Assembly: GCF_002749615.1 (NCBI RefSeq)
Contig: NZ_CP024201.1
Location: 3,763,001-3,827,000, forward strand
DNA from: Caulobacter mirabilis
GTDB lineage: Bacteria > Pseudomonadota > Alphaproteobacteria > Caulobacterales > Caulobacteraceae
Direction: 5' to 3'
Length of the DNA: 64,000 nt
The position numbers and the translations under genes were made by a program. Within the stretch, counting starts at the first letter, position 1, and every line of letters begins with the position of its first letter. Positions 25,033 through 34,218 of the stretch are shown piece after piece. Below the pieces are notes generated by a model that was given only the letters and a program-made list of their open reading frames with translations, was not told the origin of the DNA and did not search any database.

Positions 25033-27363
25033 CTACTTCCCGCCGGCCATCGCGCCGGGAACGAGGGTGACGCGATCGATCGCCCACATCGGCTCGACGC
25101 CCCGCTGGGTGAAGGTGAAGCAGAGATCCTGCTTGCCGCTTCGCGATGCGATCGCGCCGGTCAGGACGGTGACGGCCGGATTGTCGACCGCGGGAGCCAG
25201 AGGCAGAACGCCGATCCGCTCGCCCTTGCAGCCGCCAGCCCGCACCTCGAGTTCTCCGGCCGGGGTCGCCGGCGGGCGGAAGGTGATCTTCTCGATATCC
25301 TTGCCGATCTGGAAGTTGAACGGCAGCTGTCCGACCGCGACCTCGATGCGCGAGACGCCGGTCAGATCGGCGGCGTTCCAACGCCAGCAGGGCTCCAGGA
25401 TGTCGATCAGGAACACCGCCCGTTCGCCGCGCAGGGGGGCGTCGTCCTCCAGCGCCAGATTCAACTTGTCGGAACACATCGCCAGCTGCCCGCTGTAACG
25501 GGTTCCGGCCAGCCGGGCGTCGGCCGTCCAACGCCGCGCTTCGCCGAGCGGTCGCCCGTCGACGAAGGTCCGCGCCTGCACCGTCGCATCCAGCGGAACC
25601 GTGATGGGCTCGCCATACAGCGGCGACTTCGCCGTCGGAGTCGATCCGTCGGTCGTGTAGCGGATCTCGCCGGCGCCGGCGGGAACGCCGAGCCCCACTC
25701 GGACCCGCCGCCCTGCGCGGTCAGCGACCAGCGTCGGCTCCAGAGCCAGGATGTCGAACGGATTGCCGAGCAGCGCCAACCGCGCCGTCTCGACCGGCAG
25801 GCGGGCGCTGAATCCGGCCCAACTGCGGCGCCCCTCATCACTCCAACCGGCTTCGGCCACGGCGGCCGCGCGCGGCCAGGCCGAGCGCCAGACCCGATCC
25901 TCGGTGCGCATATGTTCGGTCCAGAGCGTCGCCTGGACGCCAAGCACGTGCCGCCGCTCATCGACCGTCATCTGCGACGGCGCGGGGTCGAAGGCGTAGA
26001 CCTCTTTCAGCGTCACCACCTTGCCGCGGCCAGGCTGCTCCTCCGGCGCGCCGCTTTGGCGATGGTTCAGATAGAGCATCGGCTGCGGCGAAAGGACGGT
26101 GTCGTGGCCCATCCGGGCCGCGGCGACGGCGCCGTCCAACCCGCGCCACGACATCACCGTCGCGTCCGGCGCCAAGCCGCCTTCGAGGATCTCGTCCCAG
26201 CCGATCAGACGCCGGCCGCGCGCCTTCAGATGCAGCTCGAGCTCGTGGATGAACCAGGACTGCAGCGCATGTTCGTCCTTGACGCCCAACGCCTTCATCC
26301 GCGCCTGAACGGCCGGATTGGCCTTCCACTGATCCTTGACCGCCTCATCCCCGCCGACGTGAATGTAGGGGCTCGGGAACAGCTCCACGACTTCGTCAAG
26401 CACATCGCGGGCGAAGCCCATCGCCGTGTCGTCGACGCCAAACAGGTAGGGGAAAACGCCCCAGTCGGCCTCGACCGTCTTCGGCGGCGTCAGAGCCGCG
26501 CCGATTTCGGGATAAGCGACCAGAGCGGCCTGGGCGTGACCCGGCATGTCGATCTCGGGCACGATGGTGATGTTGCGCGCCGCGGCGTAGGCGACGATCT
26601 CGCGGACCTGATCCTGCGTGTAGTAGCCGCAGTACTCGCGCGGCCGGCCGGTCGCGGGGTCGATGTCCTTCTGCGCCTCGCCAGCCGGGACGCGACAGGC
26701 GCCGGCCCCGGTCAGGCGCGGATACTTGCGGATCTCCAGGCGCCAGCCCTGGTCATCCGTCAGGTGCCAGTGAAGAACGTTCAGCTTGTAGACGGCCATC
26801 TGGTCGATGAACCGCTTGATGAATTCCACGCTCTGGAAATGGCGAGCCGAATCCAGCATCAGCCCGCGCCAGCCGAATCTGGGCGCGTCCTCCACGCGAA
26901 CCGCGGGAACGGTCCTGGCGCCCGGCGCCTGGGTCGCCAGCTGCCAGAAGGTCGTGGCGCCGTACAGCCGGCCGCCATCGCCCGAAGCTTGGATCACCGC
27001 CCGGTCTGGGCCCACTGTCAGAGCATAGGCTTCGGGGCCAGAGACTTGGCTCGTCTCGAAGACGATGGCCGGACGCGCGCCCGCCGCGCCTTCGCGGATA
27101 TCCGGCGTGAAGCCGTGACTCCGTGCGATCAGGCCCGCGAGAAAGGACGCCGCGTTTCGCGCGCCCGCGTCGCCATCCGGAACGACGATCTCGACGCCGC
27201 GATCGAGCGGAAAGGCGCCGGCGGCCTGTTCGACCAGCCGCGGCGCGGGCGTCAGGGCAAGGGATGAGGTCTCGGCCGAGGCCGGGAAAGCGGCGCTCAG
27301 GACCGCCGCGCAGGCGGCCAGGAAGACGCCCCGCCAGGGCGCCGAAGGAAGGCTCGAAGGCAT
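25033..27363 (-). CDS. Beta-N-acetylhexosaminidase, glycoside hydrolase family 20
   Basis: A 776-residue periplasmic enzyme. A signal peptide (GVFLAACAAVLSAAFPASAE) leads into a GH20b domain and the catalytic barrel. The substrate-assisted pair is in YIHVGGDEAVKDQW (Asp339-Glu340), and HWHLTDDQGWRLEI and PEIDMPGHAQAAL are also conserved. The C-terminal part contains a CHB_HEX_C-like segment (RYTTDGSTPTAKSPLYG). It trims chito-oligosaccharides taken up by the upstream TonB receptor to GlcNAc for the PTS. The ATG at 27363 is supported by the signal peptide. The whole receptor-hydrolase-PTS series runs in the same direction. Confidence 0.95.
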   Translation of the reverse strand: MPSSLPSAPWRGVFLAACAAVLSAAFPASAETSSLALTPAPRLVEQAAGAFPLDRGVEIVVPDGDAGARNAASFLAGLIARSHGFTPDIREGAAGARPAIVFETSQVSGPEAYALTVGPDRAVIQASGDGGRLYGATTFWQLATQAPGARTVPAVRVEDAPRFGWRGLMLDSARHFQSVEFIKRFIDQMAVYKLNVLHWHLTDDQGWRLEIRKYPRLTGAGACRVPAGEAQKDIDPATGRPREYCGYYTQDQVREIVAYAAARNITIVPEIDMPGHAQAALVAYPEIGAALTPPKTVEADWGVFPYLFGVDDTAMGFARDVLDEVVELFPSPYIHVGGDEAVKDQWKANPAVQARMKALGVKDEHALQSWFIHELELHLKARGRRLIGWDEILEGGLAPDATVMSWRGLDGAVAAARMGHDTVLSPQPMLYLNHRQSGAPEEQPGRGKVVTLKEVYAFDPAPSQMTVDERRHVLGVQATLWTEHMRTEDRVWRSAWPRAAAVAEAGWSDEGRRSWAGFSARLPVETARLALLGNPFDILALEPTLVADRAGRRVRVGLGVPAGAGEIRYTTDGSTPTAKSPLYGEPITVPLDATVQARTFVDGRPLGEARRWTADARLAGTRYSGQLAMCSDKLNLALEDDAPLRGERAVFLIDILEPCWRWNAADLTGVSRIEVAVGQLPFNFQIGKDIEKITFRPPATPAGELEVRAGGCKGERIGVLPLAPAVDNPAVTVLTGAIASRSGKQDLCFTFTQRGVEPMWAIDRVTLVPGAMAGGK

Positions 27364-27401
27364 CGCGTCGCCACGCTGCTGTCAGACAGGGGAAAACAAG
27401 A

Positions 27402-27450
27402 CGCGGGCGGACGGATTTGGTCAATCGCGGACCTTGTCCGTCCGCCCGCG
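27402..27450. terminator. 14-bp stem hairpin between receptor gene and GH20 gene
   Basis: CGCGGGCGGACGGA (27402-27415) pairs perfectly with TCCGTCCGCCCGCG (27437-27450) across a 21-nt loop that can form a further GGTC/GACC stem. No T-tract follows. It can be an attenuator or an mRNA-stabilising structure at the receptor 3' end. Confidence 0.65.
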
Positions 27451-27459
27451 CAGTAGGAA

Positions 27460-27485
27460 GGACCGGCCGCGCAAGAAGCCGGTCC
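27460..27485. terminator. Second hairpin just after the TonB receptor stop
   Basis: GGACCGGC (27460-27467) and GCCGGTCC (27478-27485) form an 8-bp stem with a 10-nt loop, 14 bp beyond the receptor stop codon. Together with the hairpin at 27402-27450 it makes a double structure in the 135-bp gap. Confidence 0.6.
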
Positions 27486-27498
27486 TCTGGAGGGAAGC

Positions 27499-30141
27499 CT
27501 AGAACTTGGCCCGAGCGCCGACGTAGAAGGTGCGCCCGTTGTCGTAGACCGCCCGGGGGATATTCGGGTTGTCGACGTAGTAGTAGAGTTGCTGATCCGT
27601 CAGGTTCTGGGCGTCGAACGTCAGCGCGACATTGTCCGACACGCTCACGCTGATCGACGCATCGAGCGAGCCGATGTCGTCCTGCCACATGTCTGAGCCG
27701 CGGTCGTTGCCGCTCTTGAACTTGGAGCGGAAGTTGTAGGCCAGACGGGCGCTGAGCCAGTCGTTCTCGAAGTAGCCGGTCAGGTTGTAGGTGTTCTTCG
27801 AGTTGCCGTCGATCGGCGCGCCCGCATCCGTCTTGGCGTCGGCGTAGGTGTAGTTGACGATGAAGCCGAAACCGTAAGCCACCGGTTGCTGGAGGCTGAT
27901 CTCGAAGCCCTTGTTGGTGCCGCCGCCGCCGTTGATCGGCCGCTGCATCCGGAAGGTTGCGCCGTTCGGATTCTGCGGTGTCCGGTGAACCTCCGGGTAG
28001 GGATCCGACATCGTCACATAGCTCTCGATGTCGAGGTAGAAGAAGTTCAGCGCGAGCAGGGCCTCCTTGCCGTAGTACCACTCGGCGCCGAGGTTGAACT
28101 GCTTGGCGCGGAAGGGATCCAGGCTCGGGTTGCCGCCGGCGGTGCCGGTGAGCGTCGTCTCGATCAGCGAAACCGCGCCGGCGAGCTGAGCGTAGCCTGG
28201 CCGCGACATGACCTTGGCCGCCGAACCGCGCAGGATGATGTCGTCAGTCAGGTCGAAGGCGATGTTCGCGCTGGGCAGGATGTCCCAGTAGTCGCGCGAG
28301 GTCTCGATCTTACCGAACCTGCCGAACACATTGTCGATGGTCAGCACCGGGGCCTGGCCCGAGTACTGGGTGGTTTCCTGAGAGGTATGGACCGCCCGGA
28401 CGCCGATGTTCCCGCGCCAGCGGTCGCCGCCCAGGTTGGCCATCGCGTAGACCGCCGCCGTCTTCTCCGACACGGCGAAGCTCGCCGGCGGGTAGAAGGC
28501 GAACTGGCGGCCGCCATGGGTGCTGTTCAGCAGATCGAACACCGCCTGACGGTTCGCCAGCGAGTACCGGATGCCGGGGCCGATGCCGTCGAAGTAGTTG
28601 CTCGGAGTCTGGTCGCCCTTATACACCGAACCGAGATCGACGGTTGAGGCGCCTGAGTTGATCCCGTTGCCGGCCCAGGCATAGGCCGTATTGGTCAGCT
28701 CGCGCGTATGGTCGGTGTAGCGGGCGCCGAAGTGCATCGACCGCACCGACCCCTCGTCGACCTGATAGTCGACATCGCCCTTGGCGTAGAACTCGGTGTC
28801 CGGCGACTCGACCTTGCCGCCCCACGACCAGCCGAAGAAGTTGTTCAGATAGGCCGGCGAGGTCGGGTCCGACGGCAGCTGCGGATAGGAAACATCCGCG
28901 CGCTTGCCCTTGAACTCGTAGCTGGCGCCGGTGTGCCAGTAGGTTTCCCAGGCCGCGCTGTCGCTGGTCACGCCCTCGCCCTCGGCGTAGCCGATCTGGC
29001 CGGACACGCTCAGCCTGTCCGTCAGCTCGTAGCGGCCGTCCAGGTTCAGGAACCAGGACGTCGAATGCGCCGTCCGGAAGATGTCGTCCTGGACGCGGCC
29101 CCGCACCGGCGTGGCGCCGGCCATCGGACCCCAGGAGGCCGCCGTGAGGTAGCCGTCCTTGATCGTGTAGGAGGTCAGCGCGCTCATCGCGTTGCCGACC
29201 AGCCAACTGCCCCACAGCATGGAGTTCACGTTGACGTTGTCAGCGTCCATCTTGGTGTAGAGGCCCGACAACGTCAGCGCTGCACGGTCGCTGGGCTCCC
29301 ACTGGATCGCGAAATTGCCGCCCTTACGGATGCGTTCCTGGGTGAAGTAGGACCAGCCGATGAGGTTCGGGACCTTCACGGTCTGGCCGGTGCCGGCGAA
29401 GTTCGGCACGTCGCCGTAGCCGAGGAACTCCTGGCCGTCGCGGCGGAACTCGCGCGCTTCGTAGAACAGGCCGACCAGGATGCCGAGCGTGGCGGCGTCG
29501 TTCTTCCAGCTGATCATGCCGGAGAGCTGCGGCGTCCACTTGTCGGGACGACTAGCATAGGCGCCTTGCGCCGACATGTTGACGGTGAAGGCGGGCAGAT
29601 CCAGCGGATTGCGGGTGTGGACGTTGACCGTGCCGCCCACGCCGCCTTCCGGGATGTTCGCCTGGGCGCTCTTGATGACTTCCATCCGGCCGACCAGCTC
29701 GGACGGCAGCATGCTGAAGTTGAAGCTGCGGCCGCCGCTGGTCTGGTCGAGGACGAACCAATCGCCGGTGGCGACGCCGTGCCCGTTCAACAGCGTCAGG
29801 TTCAGGTTCGGATCGGTGCCGCGGATCGCGATCCGCTCATTCTCACCGAAACCGCCGGCGGCGGCCGAACCGGTGACGACATTGACGCCCGTAACGCGAC
29901 CGAGCGAGTCGGCCACGTTCATGTCGGGGAACTTGCCGATATCTTCGGCGGTGATCACTTCGACCACCTGATCGGCCTTTCGCTTCGACTCCAGGGCTTC
30001 CTGGAGCGAGGCGCGGATGCCGGTGATGACGACCGCCTCTACGTCCGTCGCCTTCGGCTCGTCGGCCGCCAGCGCCGGAGACGCCGCCAAGAGCGTGAGC
30101 GCGCTCGTCGACGCGACGAGCAATGCCTTTCGAAATACCAT
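27499..30141 (-). CDS. TonB-dependent receptor for GlcNAc/chito-oligosaccharides
   Basis: An 880-residue outer-membrane receptor. The signal peptide (KALLVASTSALTLLAASPALA) is followed by a TonB-box region (EAVVITGIRASLQEALESKR) and a plug domain (DIGKFPDMNVADSLGRVTGV). A 22-strand barrel ends in VGARAKF with terminal Phe. The opening with GIRASLQEALE/KR is typical of carbohydrate-class TonB receptors of Caulobacter and Xanthomonas. ATG 30141 follows GGGAGGG with 8-bp spacing. The location upstream of GH20 and the PTS genes and divergent from a GntR regulator identifies the substrate by context as GlcNAc or its oligomers. Confidence 0.93.
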   Translation of the reverse strand: MVFRKALLVASTSALTLLAASPALAADEPKATDVEAVVITGIRASLQEALESKRKADQVVEVITAEDIGKFPDMNVADSLGRVTGVNVVTGSAAAGGFGENERIAIRGTDPNLNLTLLNGHGVATGDWFVLDQTSGGRSFNFSMLPSELVGRMEVIKSAQANIPEGGVGGTVNVHTRNPLDLPAFTVNMSAQGAYASRPDKWTPQLSGMISWKNDAATLGILVGLFYEAREFRRDGQEFLGYGDVPNFAGTGQTVKVPNLIGWSYFTQERIRKGGNFAIQWEPSDRAALTLSGLYTKMDADNVNVNSMLWGSWLVGNAMSALTSYTIKDGYLTAASWGPMAGATPVRGRVQDDIFRTAHSTSWFLNLDGRYELTDRLSVSGQIGYAEGEGVTSDSAAWETYWHTGASYEFKGKRADVSYPQLPSDPTSPAYLNNFFGWSWGGKVESPDTEFYAKGDVDYQVDEGSVRSMHFGARYTDHTRELTNTAYAWAGNGINSGASTVDLGSVYKGDQTPSNYFDGIGPGIRYSLANRQAVFDLLNSTHGGRQFAFYPPASFAVSEKTAAVYAMANLGGDRWRGNIGVRAVHTSQETTQYSGQAPVLTIDNVFGRFGKIETSRDYWDILPSANIAFDLTDDIILRGSAAKVMSRPGYAQLAGAVSLIETTLTGTAGGNPSLDPFRAKQFNLGAEWYYGKEALLALNFFYLDIESYVTMSDPYPEVHRTPQNPNGATFRMQRPINGGGGTNKGFEISLQQPVAYGFGFIVNYTYADAKTDAGAPIDGNSKNTYNLTGYFENDWLSARLAYNFRSKFKSGNDRGSDMWQDDIGSLDASISVSVSDNVALTFDAQNLTDQQLYYYVDNPNIPRAVYDNGRTFYVGARAKF

Positions 30142-30386
30142 TACCTGACCCTCCCTTTCAGTCCGGACACTGTCCGCAGCCGACCCAGAGCCCGAAACAA
30201 GACCAATTTGAAACCACAGCGTGGCCAAAACCCCAGGTCTCGGGCTCCCCCAACGCGAACTGTGATGAAAAATTGAAAGATGACAATACCAAAAAAGTAC
30301 AAATCGCAGATGTTCTGGCTATTGGTATTCGAATGGTCATGCCATAAGGTGCCGAAAGGTGGGGAACCTCGGAAGGGAGAGGCGGC
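30142..30386. promoter_or_regulatory. Divergent control region of the GlcNAc module with inverted repeats
   Basis: A 245-bp AT-rich gap between the TonB receptor and the GntR gene. AATACCAA at 30285-30292 and TTGGTATT at 30322-30329 are exact reverse complements. ATTCGAAT (30327-30334) is a palindrome right next to the second copy, and ATGG-TCATG-CCAT lies at 30333-30345. GntR/HutC-family GlcNAc regulators bind related TGGTAT/TGGTCT half-sites, so this is probably the operator region. The exact site is not proven. Confidence 0.55.
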
Positions 30387-31130
30387 GTGACGATGTTTTC
30401 CGAGCGGGTCGGGCGGCTCGACGAGCACGACCCCGCTCCGCTGTATCGCCAGCTGCAGCGCGCGCTGCGCGACGCCATCCAGTCCAAGGTCCTGGCGCCG
30501 GAAGACGCGCTGCCCGCCGAACGCGACCTGGCCGACGACTTCAAGGTTTCGCGCATCACCGTCCGCAAGGCGCTCGATGGCCTGGTCGCCGAGGGATTGC
30601 TCACGCGGCGGCAGGGCGCCGGGACCTTCGTCGCCGCGCGCGTAGAGAAGAGCTTCTCCAAGCTGTCCTCGTTCTCCGAAGACATGCTGTCCCGCGGGCG
30701 CACCCCGCACAGCGTCTGGCTGAACCGATCGGCCGGAACCGTGACACCGGAGGAGTCTCTGCGGCTGGGCCTGTCGCCCGGTTCGCCCGTCTACCGCTTC
30801 AACCGGATCCGCTACGCCGACGATGCGCCGATGGCGCTGGAGTATTCGACGGTGCCCGGCTTCACCCTGCCCTCGACCGAGGTCGTCGAGGCGTCGCTCT
30901 ACGAGGCGCTCGCTTCCCATGACGCCAGACCGGTGCGCGCCCTGCAGCGCCTGCGCGCGGTTCTGCTGAACGCCGAGCAGGCCCAGCTCATGGGCGTGCA
31001 GCCCGGCGATGCGGCCTTGCTGATAGAGCGCCGGGGGTTCGCCAAGGACGGCCGGACCGTGGAGTTCACCCAGTCCTACTACCGCGGCGACGCCTACGAC
31101 TTCGTCGCCGAACTCAATGATCTGTCTTGA
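30387..31130 (+). CDS. nagR: GntR family (HutC/UTRA type) regulator of GlcNAc genes
   Basis: A 247-residue regulator. The N-terminal winged helix includes LYRQLQRALRDAIQSK, the recognition helix VSRITVRKALDGLVAEG, and RRQGAGTFV. The C-terminal UTRA ligand domain contains YRFNRIRYADDAPMALEYS and ends EFTQSYYRGDAYDFVAEL. NagR/YvoA-type proteins sense GlcN-6-P or GlcNAc-6-P and repress GlcNAc genes. It starts at GTG 30387 (GGAAGGGAGAGG upstream; ATG 30393 is an alternative). Its stop overlaps the frame of the deaminase gene, and it is divergent from the receptor gene, so it probably regulates both arms. The symbol rests on context. Confidence 0.88.
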   Translation: MTMFSERVGRLDEHDPAPLYRQLQRALRDAIQSKVLAPEDALPAERDLADDFKVSRITVRKALDGLVAEGLLTRRQGAGTFVAARVEKSFSKLSSFSEDMLSRGRTPHSVWLNRSAGTVTPEESLRLGLSPGSPVYRFNRIRYADDAPMALEYSTVPGFTLPSTEVVEASLYEALASHDARPVRALQRLRAVLLNAEQAQLMGVQPGDAALLIERRGFAKDGRTVEFTQSYYRGDAYDFVAELNDLS

Positions 31131-31141
31131 AGAGGCCTGAC

Positions 31142-32215
31142 GTGGGAGTCTTGCTCAGCATGGAGTCGTCGAACGTGAAGCGGAACCCAGGCTCGCCGGA
31201 AGGCTCGCGGATGTTCCTCGAGACGGCGCAGGCGCCCGGAGCGGTCGCCGGCCAGCTCGAGATCAACGGCGAGCGGATGGCCCGCCTGGGCGCCCGGCTG
31301 CGCGAGATGAACCCGCGAGCGGTCGTCACCTGCGCCCGGGGCAGTTCGGACCACGCCGCCACCTATGGCCGCTATCTGCTGGAGATGCGGGCCGGCGTGC
31401 TGACCTCGTCCTTTTCGCCGTCGGTGAGCTCGGTCTACGCCCGCACGCCGAACTTCGAGGGCGTCGTCTATCTGGCCATCTCCCAGTCGGGCCGCAGCCC
31501 CGACCTGCTGGCCGCGACCGAAGCCGCCAAGAAGGCCGGCGCCTATGTCGTCGTCCTGGTCAACGACATCAACGCGCCGCTGGCCGAGCTGGCCGACGAG
31601 GCGATCCCCCTGCGCGCGGGTCCGGAAACCAGCGTCGCCGCGACCAAGTCCTACATCACCAGTCTGACGGCGCTGGCCAACCTGGCCGCAGCCTGGACCG
31701 ACGACAAGGCGCTGCTGTGCGCGCTGGACCAACTGCCCGAACAGCTGACCGAAGCGCTGGCGCTGGACTGGTCGCCGGCGGTCGAGGCCCTGGCGCCCGC
31801 GACCAACCTGTTCGTCATCGGCCGAGGACCAGGTTTCGGCGTCGCCCAGGAGGCGGCGCTCAAGCTGAAGGAGACCTGCGGCCTGCACGCGGAGGCGTTC
31901 AGCGCCGCCGAGGTGGCCCACGGCCCCCGCGCCCTGGTCAAGCCGGGCTTCCCGACCCTGGTCTTCGCCCAGGACGACGAGACGCGAGCCGGCGTCGAGG
32001 CCACCGCCGCCGACCTGGCCGCTCGGGGCGCCAACATGCTGTTCGCAGGCGTCAACGGCCCTGAAGGCGCGCTGCCGGCCCTGGCCGCGCATCCCGCGCT
32101 GGAGCCGATCCTGATGATCCAGAGTTTCTATCGCATGGCGAACGCGTTGTCCTTCCGGCGCGGGTTCGATCCCGACCAGCCGCCGAACCTGCGCAAAGTG
32201 ACCGAAACCCGCTGA
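31142..32215 (+). CDS. SIS-domain glucosamine-6-phosphate deaminase (NagB-II type)
   Basis: About 357 residues with two SIS domains related to the isomerase half of GlmS: VVTCARGSSDHAATYGRYLLE, AISQSGRSPDLLAATEAA, ETSVAATKSYITSL, then IGRGPGFGVAQEAALKLKE and GPRALV. It replaces the classical NagB and converts GlcN-6-P to fructose-6-P plus ammonia. Its place between nagR and nagA supports this over a GlmS role; the glutaminase domain is absent. I choose GTG 31142 (AGAGG six bases upstream). TTG 31127 and ATG 31160 are alternatives. Its stop overlaps the nagA start. Confidence 0.88.
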   Translation: MGVLLSMESSNVKRNPGSPEGSRMFLETAQAPGAVAGQLEINGERMARLGARLREMNPRAVVTCARGSSDHAATYGRYLLEMRAGVLTSSFSPSVSSVYARTPNFEGVVYLAISQSGRSPDLLAATEAAKKAGAYVVVLVNDINAPLAELADEAIPLRAGPETSVAATKSYITSLTALANLAAAWTDDKALLCALDQLPEQLTEALALDWSPAVEALAPATNLFVIGRGPGFGVAQEAALKLKETCGLHAEAFSAAEVAHGPRALVKPGFPTLVFAQDDETRAGVEATAADLAARGANMLFAGVNGPEGALPALAAHPALEPILMIQSFYRMANALSFRRGFDPDQPPNLRKVTETR

Positions 32216-33360
32216 TGATCACCGCGCTCGTCAACGGCCGCGTCCTGACGGAAGCCGGCGTCATCGAAGATCGCGTCGTCCTCATCGAGGACGGCCGCAT
32301 CCTGGCGCTCGCCGACGCCGCGCCGGAGGGCGCCCGGATCCAGGATCTGAGCGAGGGGCTGCTGCTGCCCGGCTTCATCGACACCCAGGTCAACGGCGGC
32401 GGCGGCGTGCTGTTCAACGATGCGCCTACGGTGGAGACCATCGAACGGATCGGCGCGGCGCATCGCCGCTTCGGCACGACCGGTTTCCTGCCGACCCTGA
32501 TCAGCGACGACCTCAGCGTGGTCCGGCAGGCGATCAAGGCGGTCGATGAAGCGATCGCGCGCGGCGTTCCGGGCGTCCTCGGGATCCACGTCGAAGGGCC
32601 CTTCCTGAACGCCCGGCGAAAGGGCATCCACGACTCGACCAAGTTCCGCGCCCTGGACGACGAAGCCTTCGAGGTCCTCACCGGTCTGGGGCGCGGCCGC
32701 ACCCTGGTCACCCTGGCGCCCGAAACCACGACGCCGGAGACGATTGCTCGACTGGCCGCAGCCGGCATCATCGTCTCCGCCGGCCACACCAACGCCACCT
32801 ACGCCACCATCCGGTCGGCGCTCGACAATGGCCTGCGCGGCTTCACCCACCTGTTCAACGCCATGTCCCCACTGACCCATCGCGAGCCGGGCGTGGTCGG
32901 CGCGGCGCTGGAAGACCGCCACGCCTGGTGCGGCCTAATCGTGGATGGCCGCCACGTCGCCCCGCCGGTCCTGCGGATCACCATGGCCGCGCGCCCGCGC
33001 GATCGCCTGATGCTGGTCACGGACGCGATGCCGAGCGTCGGCACCGACGAGACGACATTCGTCCTTCAGGGCCGCGCGATCAGCGTCCGCAACGGCGTCT
33101 GCGTCGATGAGCACGGCACGCTGGCGGGATCCCACCTCGACATGGCCTCGGCGGTGCGAAACACCGTCGGCCTGACCGGCGTCTCGCTGGCCGAGGCGTC
33201 GCTCATGGCGTCCGGCTCTCCGGCGGCCTTCCTGCGGCTGGAAACGGAACGCGGCGCCATCGCGCCGGGCCGACGCGCCGATCTGGTGCTGGCGGACGAC
33301 GAGTTGCGGGTGTTCGAGACCTGGATCGACGGCCGCCCTTCGGGAGCCCGCTTCGCCTAG
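32215..33360 (+). CDS. nagA: N-acetylglucosamine-6-phosphate deacetylase
   Basis: A 381-residue amidohydrolase. LPGFIDTQVNGGGGVLFND near residue 50, the metal-binding HVEGPFLN, GHTNA, and HLFNAMSPLTHREPG are all in place, followed by DAMPSVG and LAGSHLDMASAV. It removes acetate from GlcNAc-6-P to give GlcN-6-P for the SIS deaminase immediately upstream; the genes overlap at TGATG (32213-32217). It completes the GlcNAc route to fructose-6-P. Confidence 0.96.
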   Translation: MITALVNGRVLTEAGVIEDRVVLIEDGRILALADAAPEGARIQDLSEGLLLPGFIDTQVNGGGGVLFNDAPTVETIERIGAAHRRFGTTGFLPTLISDDLSVVRQAIKAVDEAIARGVPGVLGIHVEGPFLNARRKGIHDSTKFRALDDEAFEVLTGLGRGRTLVTLAPETTTPETIARLAAAGIIVSAGHTNATYATIRSALDNGLRGFTHLFNAMSPLTHREPGVVGAALEDRHAWCGLIVDGRHVAPPVLRITMAARPRDRLMLVTDAMPSVGTDETTFVLQGRAISVRNGVCVDEHGTLAGSHLDMASAVRNTVGLTGVSLAEASLMASGSPAAFLRLETERGAIAPGRRADLVLADDELRVFETWIDGRPSGARFA

Positions 33361-33462
33361 ATACACGCCAAGATAGCGGCAAGGACTCGCAAACGGCGAA
33401 CCCCTGTTCTCAAAACGCCCGCATGACGCTAGCTTGCGCACGCACCCTGGGGCAGCCCCGTA

Positions 33463-34209
33463 ATGCTAGACGACCTGACGCGCGCGACGGTTTTCCGGTT
33501 CCTGCAAGACGCCCAGGGACTCTCTTCCCTTGAGGAGCTGAACCGGCGCTTCATGGGCGCGGTGCAGGCCATGGGGTTCACTGGAGCGGTCTACATCCGC
33601 CTGTCGGCGAACGGTCAGGCCCTGCCGCCCCGTCCCGTGTTCGGCGAGCCGCCGCCAGGCTGGGTCGACCACTACTTCGCCAACAACTACGCCCGGTTCG
33701 ACACCGCCATTCCGATGTCGTTCCAGTCGCGCGAGCCGTTCACCTGGAGCGAGGCCGCCCTGCGCGGCGTCGATCGCAAGACCGACACCCTGTTCGGCGA
33801 GGCCTTCGAGTGGTGGAACTCCGAAGTCCTCATCTGCCCGGTTCGCGGCATCAACGGCGGGCTGTCGATCGTCGATCTGACCATGGAGCGCGGCCGGCAG
33901 CTCAGCGAGATGGAGCGCTCGACCGCGCACGCCCTGGCCAGCCTCTACGCGGTGGCCGGCGAGGGCTTCATGGAAGCCCCTGCGCCCCAGCCCACGCTGG
34001 AGAAGGCGCTGACCCAGCGCGAGATGGAATGCGTCTACTGGGTCTGCCTGGCCAAGTCGGACGATGAGATCGGCCAGATTCTGTCGATCTCCCGCAAGAC
34101 GGCCAACCACCACATAGAGGCGGCCAAGGCCAAACTGGGCGCGGGCAGCCGCGCGAATCTGGCCTGGCGCGCCTTCGCCCTGGGTCTGGTGCAGCCGCCG
34201 CTCTTCTGA
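33463..34209 (+). CDS. LuxR-type acyl-homoserine-lactone-responsive regulator
   Basis: A 248-residue protein with an N-terminal autoinducer-binding domain and a C-terminal LuxR helix-turn-helix. In the first domain, the Tyr/Asp/Trp pocket is seen in YARFDTAIP and EPFTWSE, and VRGINGGLSIVDL corresponds to the conserved Gly region. The DNA-binding part runs from LTQREMECVYWVCLAKSDDE through SRKTANHHIEAAKAKLGA. It lies directly upstream of a LuxI-type synthase with 80 bp between. The region before its ATG (GGGGCAGCCCC at 33451-33461) can fold over the ribosome binding site. Confidence 0.92.
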   Translation: MLDDLTRATVFRFLQDAQGLSSLEELNRRFMGAVQAMGFTGAVYIRLSANGQALPPRPVFGEPPPGWVDHYFANNYARFDTAIPMSFQSREPFTWSEAALRGVDRKTDTLFGEAFEWWNSEVLICPVRGINGGLSIVDLTMERGRQLSEMERSTAHALASLYAVAGEGFMEAPAPQPTLEKALTQREMECVYWVCLAKSDDEIGQILSISRKTANHHIEAAKAKLGAGSRANLAWRAFALGLVQPPLF

Positions 34210-34218
34210 CGCCTCGCA

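Noticed and set aside
20852-27267. Long + strand frames opposite the PTS and GH20 genes (20852-23209, 23830-27267)
   Set aside because: Shadows of nagE, the EIIA-HPr-EI fusion and the hexosaminidase, all of which have complete sets of catalytic motifs on the other strand.
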